Part shown: positions 8,929 through 17,819 of the stretch, one piece after another
Layout of the letters: each line of letters starts with the position of its first letter
Position numbering within the stretch: the stretch's first letter is position 1
Source of the DNA: Saprospiraceae bacterium
GTDB lineage: Bacteria > Bacteroidota > Bacteroidia > Chitinophagales > Saprospiraceae
NCBI GenBank assembly: GCA_020629615.1
Contig: JAHDCZ010000006.1
Span: forward strand, 4,495-57,088
Direction of reading: 5' to 3'
Length of the DNA: 52,594 nucleotides
Notes under the pieces: model-generated
What the model was told of the DNA's origin: nothing
Seen by the model: the letters and a program-made list of their open reading frames with translations, nothing else
Database searches by the model: none
Position numbers and translations under genes: made by a program

Positions 8929-9264
8929 ATGAATGACGAATTTGTACAAAAATGGAAATCACAAGTAAAGAAAGGTACATTGGCTTTCATCGTGCTTAAT
9001 GTGTTGCAAGGAAAAGAATATTATGGTTATGAGTTGATCGAGGAAGTCAAAAAACATACAGCCATTGAGATTGCGGAAGGTACTTTGTATCCGCTGATGA
9101 ATCGATTAAAGAAGGAGACATTGGTTAGCTCAAAATGGGTAGAACAAGATTCTGGTATACCGAGAAAATATTATTCTCTGACCAAAGAGGGGATAGCCAC
9201 ATTGAAGGAAATGAAACTTTATTGGAAGGAATTGGAAAAATCAATCAAAAAGATCACAAAATGA
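8929..9264 (+). CDS. PadR family transcriptional regulator
   Basis: A 111-residue winged-helix repressor of the PadR family. Key segments are KKGTLAFIVLNVLQ, YYGYELIEEVKKHT, the recognition part EGTLYPLMNRLKKE, and the wing SGIPRKYYSLTKEG. The start is placed at 8929 (MNDEF), the usual family N-terminus; an ATG at 8911 would add six residues and overlap the -7 box. Its stop overlaps the start of the HAAS gene (ATGA). PadR proteins usually repress their own operon and a nearby membrane or efflux gene, and the repeated CTATGTA sites here fit that. Confidence 0.92.
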   Translation: MNDEFVQKWKSQVKKGTLAFIVLNVLQGKEYYGYELIEEVKKHTAIEIAEGTLYPLMNRLKKETLVSSKWVEQDSGIPRKYYSLTKEGIATLKEMKLYWKELEKSIKKITK

Positions 9265-9851
9265 AACCGATAGTATTTAAACATAGGACTGCTCAAAAAA
9301 TATATGACGACTATATTAAGAGAATTCAGCGTATGGTGGCTGATTTGCCAAAAGAAGACCGATTGGATACTTTGATGGAATTCAATAGCCATATTTTTGA
9401 ATCGATCAGTCAGAGTCAACCGGAAAGTGAAGTCGATGACCTGATGGAAATACTGGAAAAGCTTGGTGCTCCAGAAGAAGTGTTGATTCCCCTGAAAGCA
9501 GAGAGAAAATTACATCAAGCCACAAAAACCTTTAATCCGATTCATGTTTTTAAGGCCATTGTTTTAAACATTGGGAATGGTATTGTTTACACGGTCTTTG
9601 CAATTCTATATTTGTTTTTAGGAGTTTTTGTATTCTGTATTTTTGCTAAATTATGGAATCCTGATGCTGTGGGAATGTACTTTAATCAAAACGGATTTCA
9701 AGCCATCGGAGTTGTGACAGGGCAAGAAGTCGAATCTGGTGAGGTTTATGAAGTCTTAGGAAATTGGTTTATTCCTGTCATGCTTATCATTTCGCTTGTC
9801 TGGTATCTTTTGATCACATTCTTATTAAAAATTAAGAAAAGTCTTAATTGA
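9261..9851 (+). CDS. HAAS-domain membrane protein coupled to PadR
   Basis: A 196-residue protein starting at the ATG that overlaps the PadR stop by four bases; the open frame extends further upstream, but that part lies inside the PadR gene. The N-terminal 90 residues look like the HAAS/DUF1700 domain, with YIKRIQRMVADLPKEDRLD and a C-terminal VDDLMEILEKLGAPEEV segment. Two transmembrane regions follow (about 103-128 and 168-190). HAAS proteins are regularly co-encoded with PadR repressors and are thought to sense or adjust the envelope. The stop codon lies within a terminator stem. Confidence 0.75.
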   Translation: MKPIVFKHRTAQKIYDDYIKRIQRMVADLPKEDRLDTLMEFNSHIFESISQSQPESEVDDLMEILEKLGAPEEVLIPLKAERKLHQATKTFNPIHVFKAIVLNIGNGIVYTVFAILYLFLGVFVFCIFAKLWNPDAVGMYFNQNGFQAIGVVTGQEVESGEVYEVLGNWFIPVMLIISLVWYLLITFLLKIKKSLN

Positions 9852-9856
9852 CTTTT
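9837..9856 (+). terminator. Rho-independent terminator of the PadR operon
   Basis: AAAAGTC (9837-9843) pairs with GACTTTT (9850-9856) around a six-base loop, followed by further Ts. The stop codon of the HAAS gene lies in the stem. Confidence 0.65.
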
Positions 9857-9861
9857 TTTAG

Positions 9862-9900
9862 CTATAAACATAGTATAGCTATGTACATAGATTAACATAG
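9862..9900 (+). promoter_or_regulatory. Palindromic operator-like sites before the serine hydrolase gene
   Basis: CTATAAACATAG (9862-9873) and the perfect palindrome CTATGTACATAG (9879-9890) are spaced 17 bases apart, with a third half-site CATAG at 9896. The 17-base period and CTATG half-site match the sites before the PadR gene, which suggests the PadR protein also controls the serine hydrolase. No clear TAnnTTTG box was seen here. Confidence 0.55.
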
Positions 9901-9914
9901 TAAAATATCCAATT

Positions 9915-11771
9915 ATGAACTATCAAATTTTATTAGTCTGTTTTTTCTTTTTATTTGGAACAAATGGAAATGCTCAAGGGTCCAAAGAATCTTTGAGAGA
10001 TTCGATCGTGGAAATCATGAATAGAAATAAAGTGCCAGGAATGTTTCTTTCGGTTGTCACAAAGGATTCTATTCTTTTGCAGGAAGGGCTTGGGATGGCT
10101 GATGTCGAAAATCAAATTCGAGTCACGGATCAACATCTTTTTAGAGTCGGATCCATCACTAAAAGTTTTACGGCTATGGCAATTATGAATCTAGTAGCTG
10201 ATGAACTTCTTGATCTTGATACACCACTTCGAGAAATCGCGCCGGAGATTCCATTTACCAATCCATATGAAGCTAAATATCCTATTCTTATAAAACATTT
10301 ATTAGAACATAAAACAGGATTTGACGATATGCACCTCGCAGCTTTTGGTAAGCAACGGAACGTGGGAATGACAGCAAAAGAAGAAATGCTCGTCTACAAA
10401 AATTCTTTTCATTCAAGATGGGAGCCAGGATTGGTGCATTCTTATTCTAATCCTGGATATTTTATTCTTGGATATCTAATTGAAAAGATATCAGGAGTGC
10501 CATATCAAGAATATATTCAAGAAAATATCTTACAACCATTGAATATGCATTCTAGTAGCTTTACTAGTGAAGGGAAAAATGATTATCCTAAGGCCCTTGG
10601 TTATGACATTGATGACGAGAAAGCCGTTTTAGCATCAAATTATCCCATGATTGGAGAGGCAGCAGGTGCACTTTTAAGTAATGCTGAGGATATGTCGATA
10701 TTTTTACAATATATGCTATCCGTCAATGATAGCCTTAGCCACCATGTTTTGAACTCAGATATTATTGCGGAAATGGAAAAATTGCATGGATGGCATGAAA
10801 ACAAATTTGGAATACAAGACGGATATGCACTAGGTATTTATGATAGAGAATATGGAGCTAGTAAATATTCTTTCAAAGGACACAGTGGTGGGATCAATGG
10901 TTTTCTGTCTGATTATATTTATAGCAGAGAATTGGATCTTGGTATTGCCATCAGCAGTAATGCGATCGTAGGTCATCGAAAGATATTGAATGAAATTGTA
11001 GATCATATGTCAAAGGATGTCCAAAAGAAATTTTCGAATGAGCAGTCTTTCACTAAGATTAAACAATTCCATTCTTGGGCGGGGACCTACGCCTTAAAGA
11101 ACACAAGAAACGAAATGCTACGATTTCTTCTGACTCCCATGGCAACAACGAATATCCATTTTGATGAGGATACTCTGATCGTTCAGAATTTCTTATCTGG
11201 TCCCGAAAAATATATTCAAAGTGAGCAAAATGGTTTCAGAAAAATCGATGAATCGAAAGCATCCATTTATTTAACGAAAGTTAATAATAAAAACCATCTT
11301 TATCTTGATGGGGATCTTTTACACCGTAAAAGTTGGGTTGTAATTTGGTCGATCAGAATATTATTGGCTTTAGGACTGATATTGGGTTTAGTATTCTTTG
11401 CTTCGTTTATAATACAAGGAGTTCGTTATCTTTTTAAGAAGGCGAGTGGGGTTTCAGTAGTAAGAAATATAGTATTCTCATCGCCAGTTTTGTGCTTTGT
11501 TCTTTCCGTGTTGCTCCTAATTTTTAATATGGGTTTGGAGGATTTGGATAATCTGGGAAAACCGAGTTTGGTTTCGATATCCATATTCCTATTTAGTTTG
11601 AGTATTACTATAACGGCGGTGTTTTCATTGGTTTACATTATAATAAATAGGGCTTATCTAAATAAAAACTGGAAGAAAATTGTTTATGGGCTGGCTTCAA
11701 TTACGAGTTGCTTTTTGGCGCTATATTGTATTTACTACGGTTGGGCTGGTATACGAATTTGGTTATATTAG
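9915..11771 (+). CDS. Serine hydrolase, beta-lactamase/PBP-like, with C-terminal membrane segments
   Basis: A 618-residue exported serine hydrolase of the class C beta-lactamase / penicillin-binding-like family. It has a signal peptide (1-20), the nucleophile motif S80-I-T-K83, the second motif Y177-S-N179 and a third H323-S-G-G motif, all intact. The catalytic domain ends near 370. After a beta-rich linker come about four hydrophobic segments (about 470-618), so the enzyme is probably anchored with its active site in the periplasm. Family members act as D-amino-acid peptidases, esterases or amidases; the substrate is unknown. Operator-like repeats link it to the PadR regulator upstream. Confidence 0.85.
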   Translation: MNYQILLVCFFFLFGTNGNAQGSKESLRDSIVEIMNRNKVPGMFLSVVTKDSILLQEGLGMADVENQIRVTDQHLFRVGSITKSFTAMAIMNLVADELLDLDTPLREIAPEIPFTNPYEAKYPILIKHLLEHKTGFDDMHLAAFGKQRNVGMTAKEEMLVYKNSFHSRWEPGLVHSYSNPGYFILGYLIEKISGVPYQEYIQENILQPLNMHSSSFTSEGKNDYPKALGYDIDDEKAVLASNYPMIGEAAGALLSNAEDMSIFLQYMLSVNDSLSHHVLNSDIIAEMEKLHGWHENKFGIQDGYALGIYDREYGASKYSFKGHSGGINGFLSDYIYSRELDLGIAISSNAIVGHRKILNEIVDHMSKDVQKKFSNEQSFTKIKQFHSWAGTYALKNTRNEMLRFLLTPMATTNIHFDEDTLIVQNFLSGPEKYIQSEQNGFRKIDESKASIYLTKVNNKNHLYLDGDLLHRKSWVVIWSIRILLALGLILGLVFFASFIIQGVRYLFKKASGVSVVRNIVFSSPVLCFVLSVLLLIFNMGLEDLDNLGKPSLVSISIFLFSLSITITAVFSLVYIIINRAYLNKNWKKIVYGLASITSCFLALYCIYYGWAGIRIWLY

Positions 11772-11815
11772 GAGTTTATAAATATTAATATATTGTCCCG
11801 TATAAATAATGTTTT

Positions 11816-14473
11816 ATGATACGATCATATATTGTATTGTTGCTATCTATTTTACTTTGCACCTGTGGTTTTGGACAGGATGATTTTCTTGTAATCATGA
11901 AACGTCCTAATGTAGTTTCTTCCTTGGGAGCAGGTCAAACATTCACGGATAAATGGCCGATTGTAAATCTTTCAAATAAATTTCGGACGATCATTATTGA
12001 TGTTAACGATTTGGTGTCAATGGATGTAGATCAATTTATCGATGATATGAATAGTAATTCTCGAATTACAATGTTGGAAATAACTTCGAGGAAAAATAAA
12101 GAAAATAATTTGAACCTGATTCAATCTATTCCTTTTAGGAAGCTAAAATATATCAAACATTTAGCTTACACATTTGATAGTTATAGGAGTGTACCTTTAG
12201 ACAGTATTATAATATGGAATGATATTCTAGAGATGGAAGCTCTGGAATACTTGTATTTTCAACCTTACAATGATCTTGGATATTCAGGCTCTGAAGTTTC
12301 TATGCCTATTGAAGTTGCTAATTCCTTAGCAACAAGATTGACGGGATATGTCAATACAGCATACTCTGGAGAGTTTGATGAAGTGGGCAATAATTTTGAA
12401 TATTTAGGAATTGGTGTACGTAAAAAACAAAAGAATCAAACATTAAAAGTTCTAAATAATAGTCTGGAGCTGAAAAACTTAGTGATCGATATTGATACTT
12501 TATCTTCTACAGGAATTAAAAGTGTTTTATCAAGTCAAACTATTGAATCCTTGACAATTAAGAATCCCAAACTAGAATTTGTAGAACATTATTTCCAAAG
12601 TGCACCTTCAAAATTACCTAGGCTAAAGTATTTAAATTGTAATGCAAACAATTTGAAAGTTTTTCAGAGTATTTCTCATCAATTGACTACGCTGATTGTA
12701 AAAGCCAACAAAGAACATGGTCCTCAAATCGAGAATTTTTTGTCTTCATCATCTAGGTTAACTGATCTTAATATATATGCTTATCGCGATTCTATATTAC
12801 GTTTTGTATTGGACCCGAATTTGCCTTTGAAAAGATTAACTATCCATGGAAGATTAAAGAGTCTCCCTAATAATATATGTTCGTTTACAGACCTAGAAGG
12901 ACTATATTTAAAATATAACAAGATTGAAGAGTTACCAAATTGCTTAGCTGATTTAAATGGACTGAAAGAAGTAGATTTCAATGGCAATAATTTAACAAAA
13001 GAACCACCATTTTGGTCTTGGGATCGATTGGAATCTTTGAATTTGTCTGAAAATAAAATTGATAGTATTCGTGATTGTTTTTGCGAAAATAGCGCGTTAA
13101 GGTATTTGAGTTTAAGAAATAATCCAATGGACTGTGGAGTGCAGAGTCTTAGTTGTCTGAATCAATTGGAAGAATTAGATCTTTCTAATACATGTACTCA
13201 TGAATTGCCAATCGATATTGACAAATTAGAAAAGCTTAAAATTTTAAAACTGAATAAGAACAATAGCTACCTTATAGATGACTCAAAAAAAGTCATATGT
13301 AAGAATTATTTAAAAGGCCTTCCTAAGAGCTTTTCAAACCTAAAAAACTTGAAGTCAATTGACTTAAGAGGCCAAAAGCTCTTAACAGAAAATGACGTAG
13401 AAATTCTTCTTAGAACGAATAGTAATTCGGTTGAAATTAATTTAAGTAGATGTGAAATTGAAACTTTACCAAAGGAGAATTGGAGAAGATCTATGATTAG
13501 TAAAATTGATTTAAGTAGTAACAAAATTGATTCTTTACCACCAACAGTCTATAATACTACTATTGAACAAATCAATCTTAGAGGGAATCAATTGGGAATG
13601 CAAAATCAAAAAATATCTAATGAAACTGAAAAATTAATCTGGCAATTTACAGGAGGATTTGATGTTAGTAAAGAATTAGGAGAAAGAAGTGATCTCATCG
13701 ATGTGGTTGTAAGACTAGGTAATAGATATTACAGCAGACCCAAAGAAAATCCCATTTTAAAATTAATGCCTCTAATTCTCCCCTTGGATACTTTGCGAGT
13801 ATTGTCAGCGATTAAAGCAAGTAGCTATGGTGAGGCTTTATTTGAATCAAAGCGATACTCTGAGGCTGAGAAATATCTATCTATGGCTATAAAGAGATAT
13901 AAACAAGGCTGTTTTATTTTTGTTAATGCAATTGCCGAGTTATATGATGACCGCCACAAATGTTACTTAGAGTTAGGTGATACTACTGCTGCCATTAAAG
14001 ATTTAGAGCTAATTCATGAAGAATATGGTTATTATACAGCTGATCACATATTTTCTCTTGAGTTAGAGAGGAATAATGTCCTAAATATTAGAAAATATAA
14101 ATCAATGGTTCTTGAGAGGCTCTTTAAATCGCAGGAGGCTGATAGTCAAGCTGTTGATGTAGGAATTGAACTTGGTGTTTTGGAATTACACTTAGTAACA
14201 AACGATGCGCCATCTTTTTTGAAGCAATTGCAATACCTTGAAGGACTCGATCGTGGTAAATATGAGCCAGTATTTCTTTATTTAAAGAACTTATTTGAGG
14301 TAAGTGAGATGCAATTCAAGGAAGAAAGTATTGATGACCTTTTGACCTGCATTGAAAAAACGGGCTATAAAAATGAAAAGTGGTCTTGTCGATGGGTTCA
14401 ATCTTGGGCTAAACATTTCGGTTCCAAAGAAAGACAATTTATATACAACTTGAACAAATGTATTTGTCCGTAG
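11816..14473 (+). CDS. Secreted leucine-rich-repeat protein with C-terminal TPR-like region
   Basis: An 885-residue protein with a signal peptide (about 1-21, cleavage near GFGQ). The middle (about 150-620) holds leucine-rich repeats of the LxxLxLxxN type, for example LEGLYLKYNKIEELP and LNLSENKIDS. After about residue 650 a helical region with TPR-like repeats follows (SSYGEALFESKRYSEAEKYL). There is no visible T9SS sorting domain or transmembrane segment. It probably binds proteins in the periplasm or at the surface; nothing shows an enzyme. It starts 44 bases after the serine hydrolase stop, so co-transcription is possible. Confidence 0.75.
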   Translation: MIRSYIVLLLSILLCTCGFGQDDFLVIMKRPNVVSSLGAGQTFTDKWPIVNLSNKFRTIIIDVNDLVSMDVDQFIDDMNSNSRITMLEITSRKNKENNLNLIQSIPFRKLKYIKHLAYTFDSYRSVPLDSIIIWNDILEMEALEYLYFQPYNDLGYSGSEVSMPIEVANSLATRLTGYVNTAYSGEFDEVGNNFEYLGIGVRKKQKNQTLKVLNNSLELKNLVIDIDTLSSTGIKSVLSSQTIESLTIKNPKLEFVEHYFQSAPSKLPRLKYLNCNANNLKVFQSISHQLTTLIVKANKEHGPQIENFLSSSSRLTDLNIYAYRDSILRFVLDPNLPLKRLTIHGRLKSLPNNICSFTDLEGLYLKYNKIEELPNCLADLNGLKEVDFNGNNLTKEPPFWSWDRLESLNLSENKIDSIRDCFCENSALRYLSLRNNPMDCGVQSLSCLNQLEELDLSNTCTHELPIDIDKLEKLKILKLNKNNSYLIDDSKKVICKNYLKGLPKSFSNLKNLKSIDLRGQKLLTENDVEILLRTNSNSVEINLSRCEIETLPKENWRRSMISKIDLSSNKIDSLPPTVYNTTIEQINLRGNQLGMQNQKISNETEKLIWQFTGGFDVSKELGERSDLIDVVVRLGNRYYSRPKENPILKLMPLILPLDTLRVLSAIKASSYGEALFESKRYSEAEKYLSMAIKRYKQGCFIFVNAIAELYDDRHKCYLELGDTTAAIKDLELIHEEYGYYTADHIFSLELERNNVLNIRKYKSMVLERLFKSQEADSQAVDVGIELGVLELHLVTNDAPSFLKQLQYLEGLDRGKYEPVFLYLKNLFEVSEMQFKEESIDDLLTCIEKTGYKNEKWSCRWVQSWAKHFGSKERQFIYNLNKCICP

Positions 14474-14489
14474 TATTTTTTGGACTAAT

Positions 14490-14798
14490 TTAATTTGTCA
14501 TCGACCTAACATACCTTTCTGCTTCCTTTGTAAAATCGAGCCAGCGTTGGTGATGCTGATAAGACACTTGGACCCATTCTTTCATGGGTCTCCCTTTTTT
14601 GGAAGGATCAAATAGTTTGGAATCTATCAAACTCAAAGCCTGCTGATGAATATCTCCGAATAATTTAAAAACCATGCACTTTTCATAATAGCAAACAAAG
14701 GCTTTCCCCTCTATTTTAAAGCAGGGTTTACCAAATAGATTTCCTAGAGCCGCTCCGACTACACTTTTTCCGACTTCTTTAAACATTTCTTCTTCCAT
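14490..14798 (-). CDS. Small TfoX/YjbR-like protein
   Basis: A 102-residue soluble protein. The motifs LFGKPCFKIEGKAFVCYY and GRPMKEWVQV resemble the TfoX N-terminal / MmcQ-YjbR fold, a small alpha/beta domain of unclear biochemical role. Four bases separate its start from the stop of the acyltransferase gene read before it, so the two are probably one operon. The family call is tentative, since only short motifs support it. Confidence 0.5.
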   Translation of the reverse strand: MEEEMFKEVGKSVVGAALGNLFGKPCFKIEGKAFVCYYEKCMVFKLFGDIHQQALSLIDSKLFDPSKKGRPMKEWVQVSYQHHQRWLDFTKEAERYVRSMTN

Positions 14799-14802
14799 AG
14801 TA

Positions 14803-15744
14803 TTATTGTTTTATTTGATACAACATTCGCGTAAAGCGAGCTAAAAGATCACCACGCCACCTATCAAATATATAGTAAGGAACTTCTGTCGCACCAAATC
14901 CTTTATAGAAATTTGCTATGCCAGCAATGGAGCTTCCTTCAAAATCTAGAATCATATCACGATTAGAATATTCTTGAATGATCTGATCAATTAAAAAAAA
15001 CATGGCTCTTTTCTTTTTACCCAAAGGACTACTGGATGACAAAAGATCGTAAATTCTATTTTTATAGCTTCCAACAAAGCTCATCGCCATGATCCCATGT
15101 GTAGGCGATACTACTTGAAGAATTTGGCCAGATTTATGTTTAAGTGCAGCATTGATTATTTTTTCAGTTTGCACAAAATAACTATTGGGTAAACTGATTG
15201 AGGCACCTACATTAGATTTGAAAAAATCGACACATTCACGTGCCTTTGTGGAATACTGAAGAACAAAATTCTCTTTTTGAGCTCTTTTGATTCCCTTAAG
15301 ATGAGAATTTGAATAAGCACTTTTAAGTACCTCGTAATTCTTATTAAGTGGAAGGATTAAATTAATTTTTTGCTTTCTATTTTTTGGCTTGTCGCCGAAT
15401 GGTAATGCCGAAAAAATCTGATTCTGGGAAGCAATGTGTATTCTCTTTAATCTCTTGGGGATCGCATTTATCATTTCTAAAGATTGCGCTTCACTTAATT
15501 GGGTAGAACTATAAATGTCGAGTTGTTGTACCGTTAAGGGAGTAATGATCATTGGAATGCCAAATTTCATAAAAATTGGCAATGGAAGTACTGCTTCATA
15601 ATTTTCCATAACAATTGCTTCCCAGCTCGCACATGAATGATCCAAATACCAAGACATCGCATAGATAGACCCATTGATTGATTTTTTGATAGAATCATTC
15701 CAACGAGTAGTGTCAATGTCCGATCTTTTAAGGTGTTTAATCAC
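14803..15744 (-). CDS. FemAB/GNAT-like acyltransferase
   Basis: A protein of about 313 residues resembling FemAB-like peptidoglycan-bridge or GNAT-fold acyltransferases: an N-terminal half with SIYAMSWYLD and APLP-type beta strands, and a C-terminal half with LDFEGSSIAGIANFYKGFGA, the family's end segment. The open frame extends to a TTG at 15822, but the extra residues look unlike the family, and a GTG at 15744 gives the usual opening (VIKHLKRSDIDTTRW). It is likely co-transcribed with the small gene at 14490. The substrate (aminoacyl-tRNA or acyl-CoA) cannot be told. Confidence 0.6.
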   Translation of the reverse strand: MIKHLKRSDIDTTRWNDSIKKSINGSIYAMSWYLDHSCASWEAIVMENYEAVLPLPIFMKFGIPMIITPLTVQQLDIYSSTQLSEAQSLEMINAIPKRLKRIHIASQNQIFSALPFGDKPKNRKQKINLILPLNKNYEVLKSAYSNSHLKGIKRAQKENFVLQYSTKARECVDFFKSNVGASISLPNSYFVQTEKIINAALKHKSGQILQVVSPTHGIMAMSFVGSYKNRIYDLLSSSSPLGKKKRAMFFLIDQIIQEYSNRDMILDFEGSSIAGIANFYKGFGATEVPYYIFDRWRGDLLARFTRMLYQIKQ

Positions 15745-15865
15745 AACGTATACATTGCTGCGAAGATAACAGATTGAATCAGTCCAGAAGATTTTGAATG
15801 AATGAAAATACCCTTTGCTCAAATAGATAAAGTCATTTTGTCAATATCCAATGTGCTCATTTTTT

Positions 15866-16504
15866 TTAAAAGATTAAACTTAGCCCTACTGTCAATATAT
15901 TTGGACTTACTCCTAGGGAGGTGGGAAGGTTTTTATATTGATACTGATCAGAGATATTATTAAATGTATTCTCGTATTTCATATCGATATGTATATTGTT
16001 ATTTAGTTTGTATCCTACCATGAATTGAAAGCCTAAGTTGATCTTTCTTGGATTGGCTTGAAAGTTATGCATCTTATTTAAGACCATATCACTCTGTAGA
16101 TTGAAATTGAAAATAGGTCCTACACCAAAGTTGAACTTTTTGTATCGAATTCCTGCTGCGATTGGTACATTTAAAACATGATGCCTTTCTGAAAATTTTT
16201 GTTCAATTGGATTATTACTAGTGAATTCTCTTAATGCAAAGTTGATGTCACATTTTCGATAAAGTACATCGCCTTGAAAGAAAAGATTCCCGATTTCATA
16301 ATAGCTAGTCAGACCTAAGCCGATGCAATCTTTGCTTGAAACATAATCCAATTCGTAAAGTAAAAATCCATTCTCATCTCCAAATTGTGCTGTGTTTGAA
16401 CTTCCGAGTGTCTTGGAGTAATTGGTCTTAATTCCTAGACGTAATTGAGAAAATGATAAGTTCTGAATGAAAAAAAGGAAAAAAGCTAAATATAGATATC
16501 TCAT
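15866..16504 (-). CDS. Outer-membrane beta-barrel protein, PorT-like (paralog 1)
   Basis: A 212-residue protein with a signal peptide (about 1-19, ending SFSQ) and about eight alternating amphipathic strands ending in a typical outer-membrane terminal strand (GLSLIF). It is clearly paralogous to the protein at 16959-17597: same length and closely matching segments such as LRLGIKTNYSKTLGSSNT and FGVGPIFNFNLQSD. A 58-residue lipoprotein gene precedes it by 12 bases, repeating the arrangement of the second copy. No function can be assigned beyond an outer-membrane barrel. Confidence 0.8.
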   Translation of the reverse strand: MRYLYLAFFLFFIQNLSFSQLRLGIKTNYSKTLGSSNTAQFGDENGFLLYELDYVSSKDCIGLGLTSYYEIGNLFFQGDVLYRKCDINFALREFTSNNPIEQKFSERHHVLNVPIAAGIRYKKFNFGVGPIFNFNLQSDMVLNKMHNFQANPRKINLGFQFMVGYKLNNNIHIDMKYENTFNNISDQYQYKNLPTSLGVSPNILTVGLSLIF

Positions 16505-16516
16505 AATTTTGGTTTA

Positions 16517-16693
16517 TTATATTTTTTGAAATGAATTACACTTTGACGAGTAAAAGATGAATGATGAAGTTTTAACAGATTCTCTTTTCTCAGGAACTTC
16601 AAAAGAATACCAACCAAACCCTTTCTTGGAGCAGGATGTATTGAGCACTGATAGACACAATAAAATGAAGCTTAGTTTTATGGTTTTTTTCAT
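16517..16693 (-). CDS. Short lipoprotein (58 residues), partner of the barrel gene
   Basis: A short reading frame starting at ATG 16693: MKKTIKLSFILLCLSVL, then a lipobox-like NTSC (Cys21), then a short charged tail to residue 58. Support comes from its position and resemblance to the 70-residue lipoprotein at 17607-17819: both begin MKK-IK-S-ILL, have SCS at the lipobox, an aromatic/Gly patch after it (GFGWYSF versus GCYGFA), and sit 9-12 bases before a paralogous barrel gene. It is below common length cut-offs and so easily missed. Confidence 0.65.
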   Translation of the reverse strand: MKKTIKLSFILLCLSVLNTSCSKKGFGWYSFEVPEKRESVKTSSFIFYSSKCNSFQKI

Positions 16694-16897
16694 GATTCTT
16701 GTTTTACTATTTTAAAATAGTTTGTTTCTAATCTCTAATTGATGATGCTAATTTACAAGCGTATTATTCTTAAATATGACAGTAAGCGTCAATGAAGAAA
16801 TTATTGATTTACAAAAGGTGAATTAAGATCGTTTGCAAAGTGATTTATTTATTATATGTAAATCTATAAATAGAGATGTTGATTATTCCTAATTCAA

Positions 16898-16930
16898 AAA
16901 GCTCTTGCTGGAGGACCCAACAAGAGCTTT
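16898..16930 (-). terminator. Rho-independent terminator of the second barrel gene
   Basis: AAAGCTCTTG (16898-16907) and CAAGAGCTTT (16921-16930) form a ten-base perfect stem with a 13-base loop. On the minus strand a TTTTT run follows. It ends the operon 17819-16959. Confidence 0.8.
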
Positions 16931-16958
16931 GCAATAAAACTAACGATTAACTAAACTA

Positions 16959-17597
16959 TTATAAGATAAAACCTAAACCCACACTGAGGATGTTGGGACT
17001 GACTTCTAAATTTCTTTGAGAATATTTGTAGCGGTAGTGATCTGCCACGTTATTGAACGTTCTTTCAAATTTTAGGTCGAGATGGACAAATTTATGAAGC
17101 TTGTATCCTACCATAAATTGAAACCCCATACTCAAATCTCTTCCATTGACTTCAAATAATTCCATTTCATCTAAAACAATATCGCTTTGAACATTGAGGT
17201 TAAATATAGGCCCAACTCCAAATCTGAGATTGCCATATTTTACACCACCTGCAATTGGCAAATGTATTAGATGATAGGTTTCCGAGAAGTTGAAGTTGGA
17301 TGGTTGTTCTACTGTATATTCACGAAGTCCAAAGTTAACCTCGCACTTTCTGTACATCATGTCACCTTGAAAGAAAAGGTATCCCGTTTCATAATAGGCC
17401 GTTAAGCCAAATGAACTACAGTCTTTGGTTGAGATATAATCCATTTCATAGAGTAGGTGTCCGTTTTCGTCGCCATATTGAATGGTGTTTGATGAGCCAA
17501 GTGTTTTTGCATAATTGGCTTTAAGCCCTAATCTTAATTGGGCATTGACTGCAGAATTGCAAAATAGGATGCTGAGTATGATAATTAGATATTTCAT
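16959..17597 (-). CDS. Outer-membrane beta-barrel protein, PorT-like (paralog 2)
   Basis: A 212-residue protein with a signal peptide (about 1-19, ending VNAQ) and the alternating-strand pattern of a small barrel, ending GLGFIL. It parallels the gene at 15866-16504 along its whole length (LRLGLKANYAKTLGSSNT; FGVGPIFNLNVQSD). It is preceded by a 70-residue lipoprotein gene with a nine-base gap and followed by a strong terminator. The conserved pair suggests the lipoprotein and barrel work together at the outer membrane (inference). Confidence 0.8.
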   Translation of the reverse strand: MKYLIIILSILFCNSAVNAQLRLGLKANYAKTLGSSNTIQYGDENGHLLYEMDYISTKDCSSFGLTAYYETGYLFFQGDMMYRKCEVNFGLREYTVEQPSNFNFSETYHLIHLPIAGGVKYGNLRFGVGPIFNLNVQSDIVLDEMELFEVNGRDLSMGFQFMVGYKLHKFVHLDLKFERTFNNVADHYRYKYSQRNLEVSPNILSVGLGFIL

Positions 17598-17606
17598 GAT
17601 TTTGGA

Positions 17607-17819
17607 TTATGATATGTGATGTAATGATTTTTGGACATCGTGCAATGTGATTGCCCTTTCGGTGACCTTTCCTTTTTTAAATTTATTCCTTGACTTTTTT
17701 GATTCCTTTATATTCTTTGTGTTTGCAAAACCATAGCAGCCCATCGTGCTTGAAGAACATGAAGAAATGCTTATCGCAAAAGCTAATAGTATACAACTGA
17801 TTTTAATATTTTTTTTCAT
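17607..17819 (-). CDS. Short lipoprotein (70 residues), partner of barrel paralog 2
   Basis: A 70-residue protein with a lysine start, a hydrophobic stretch (ISCILLAFAISI) and the lipobox SSC (Cys21), followed by a basic tail rich in Lys/Arg/Ser. It heads the two-gene operon with the barrel gene at 16959-17597 and resembles the 58-residue lipoprotein at 16517-16693. Function unknown; the tail is short and basic, so it may be an accessory subunit or a small surface peptide. Confidence 0.6.
   Translation of the reverse strand: MKKNIKISCILLAFAISISSCSSSTMGCYGFANTKNIKESKKSRNKFKKGKVTERAITLHDVQKSLHHIS

Noticed and set aside
9135-9260. Longer start for the HAAS protein
   Set aside because: The extra 42 residues lie inside the PadR gene in another frame; the ATGA overlap at 9261 is the normal arrangement.
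15745-15822. N-terminal extension of the FemAB-like protein from a TTG
   Set aside because: The added residues do not look like the family, while a GTG at 15744 gives a normal opening.
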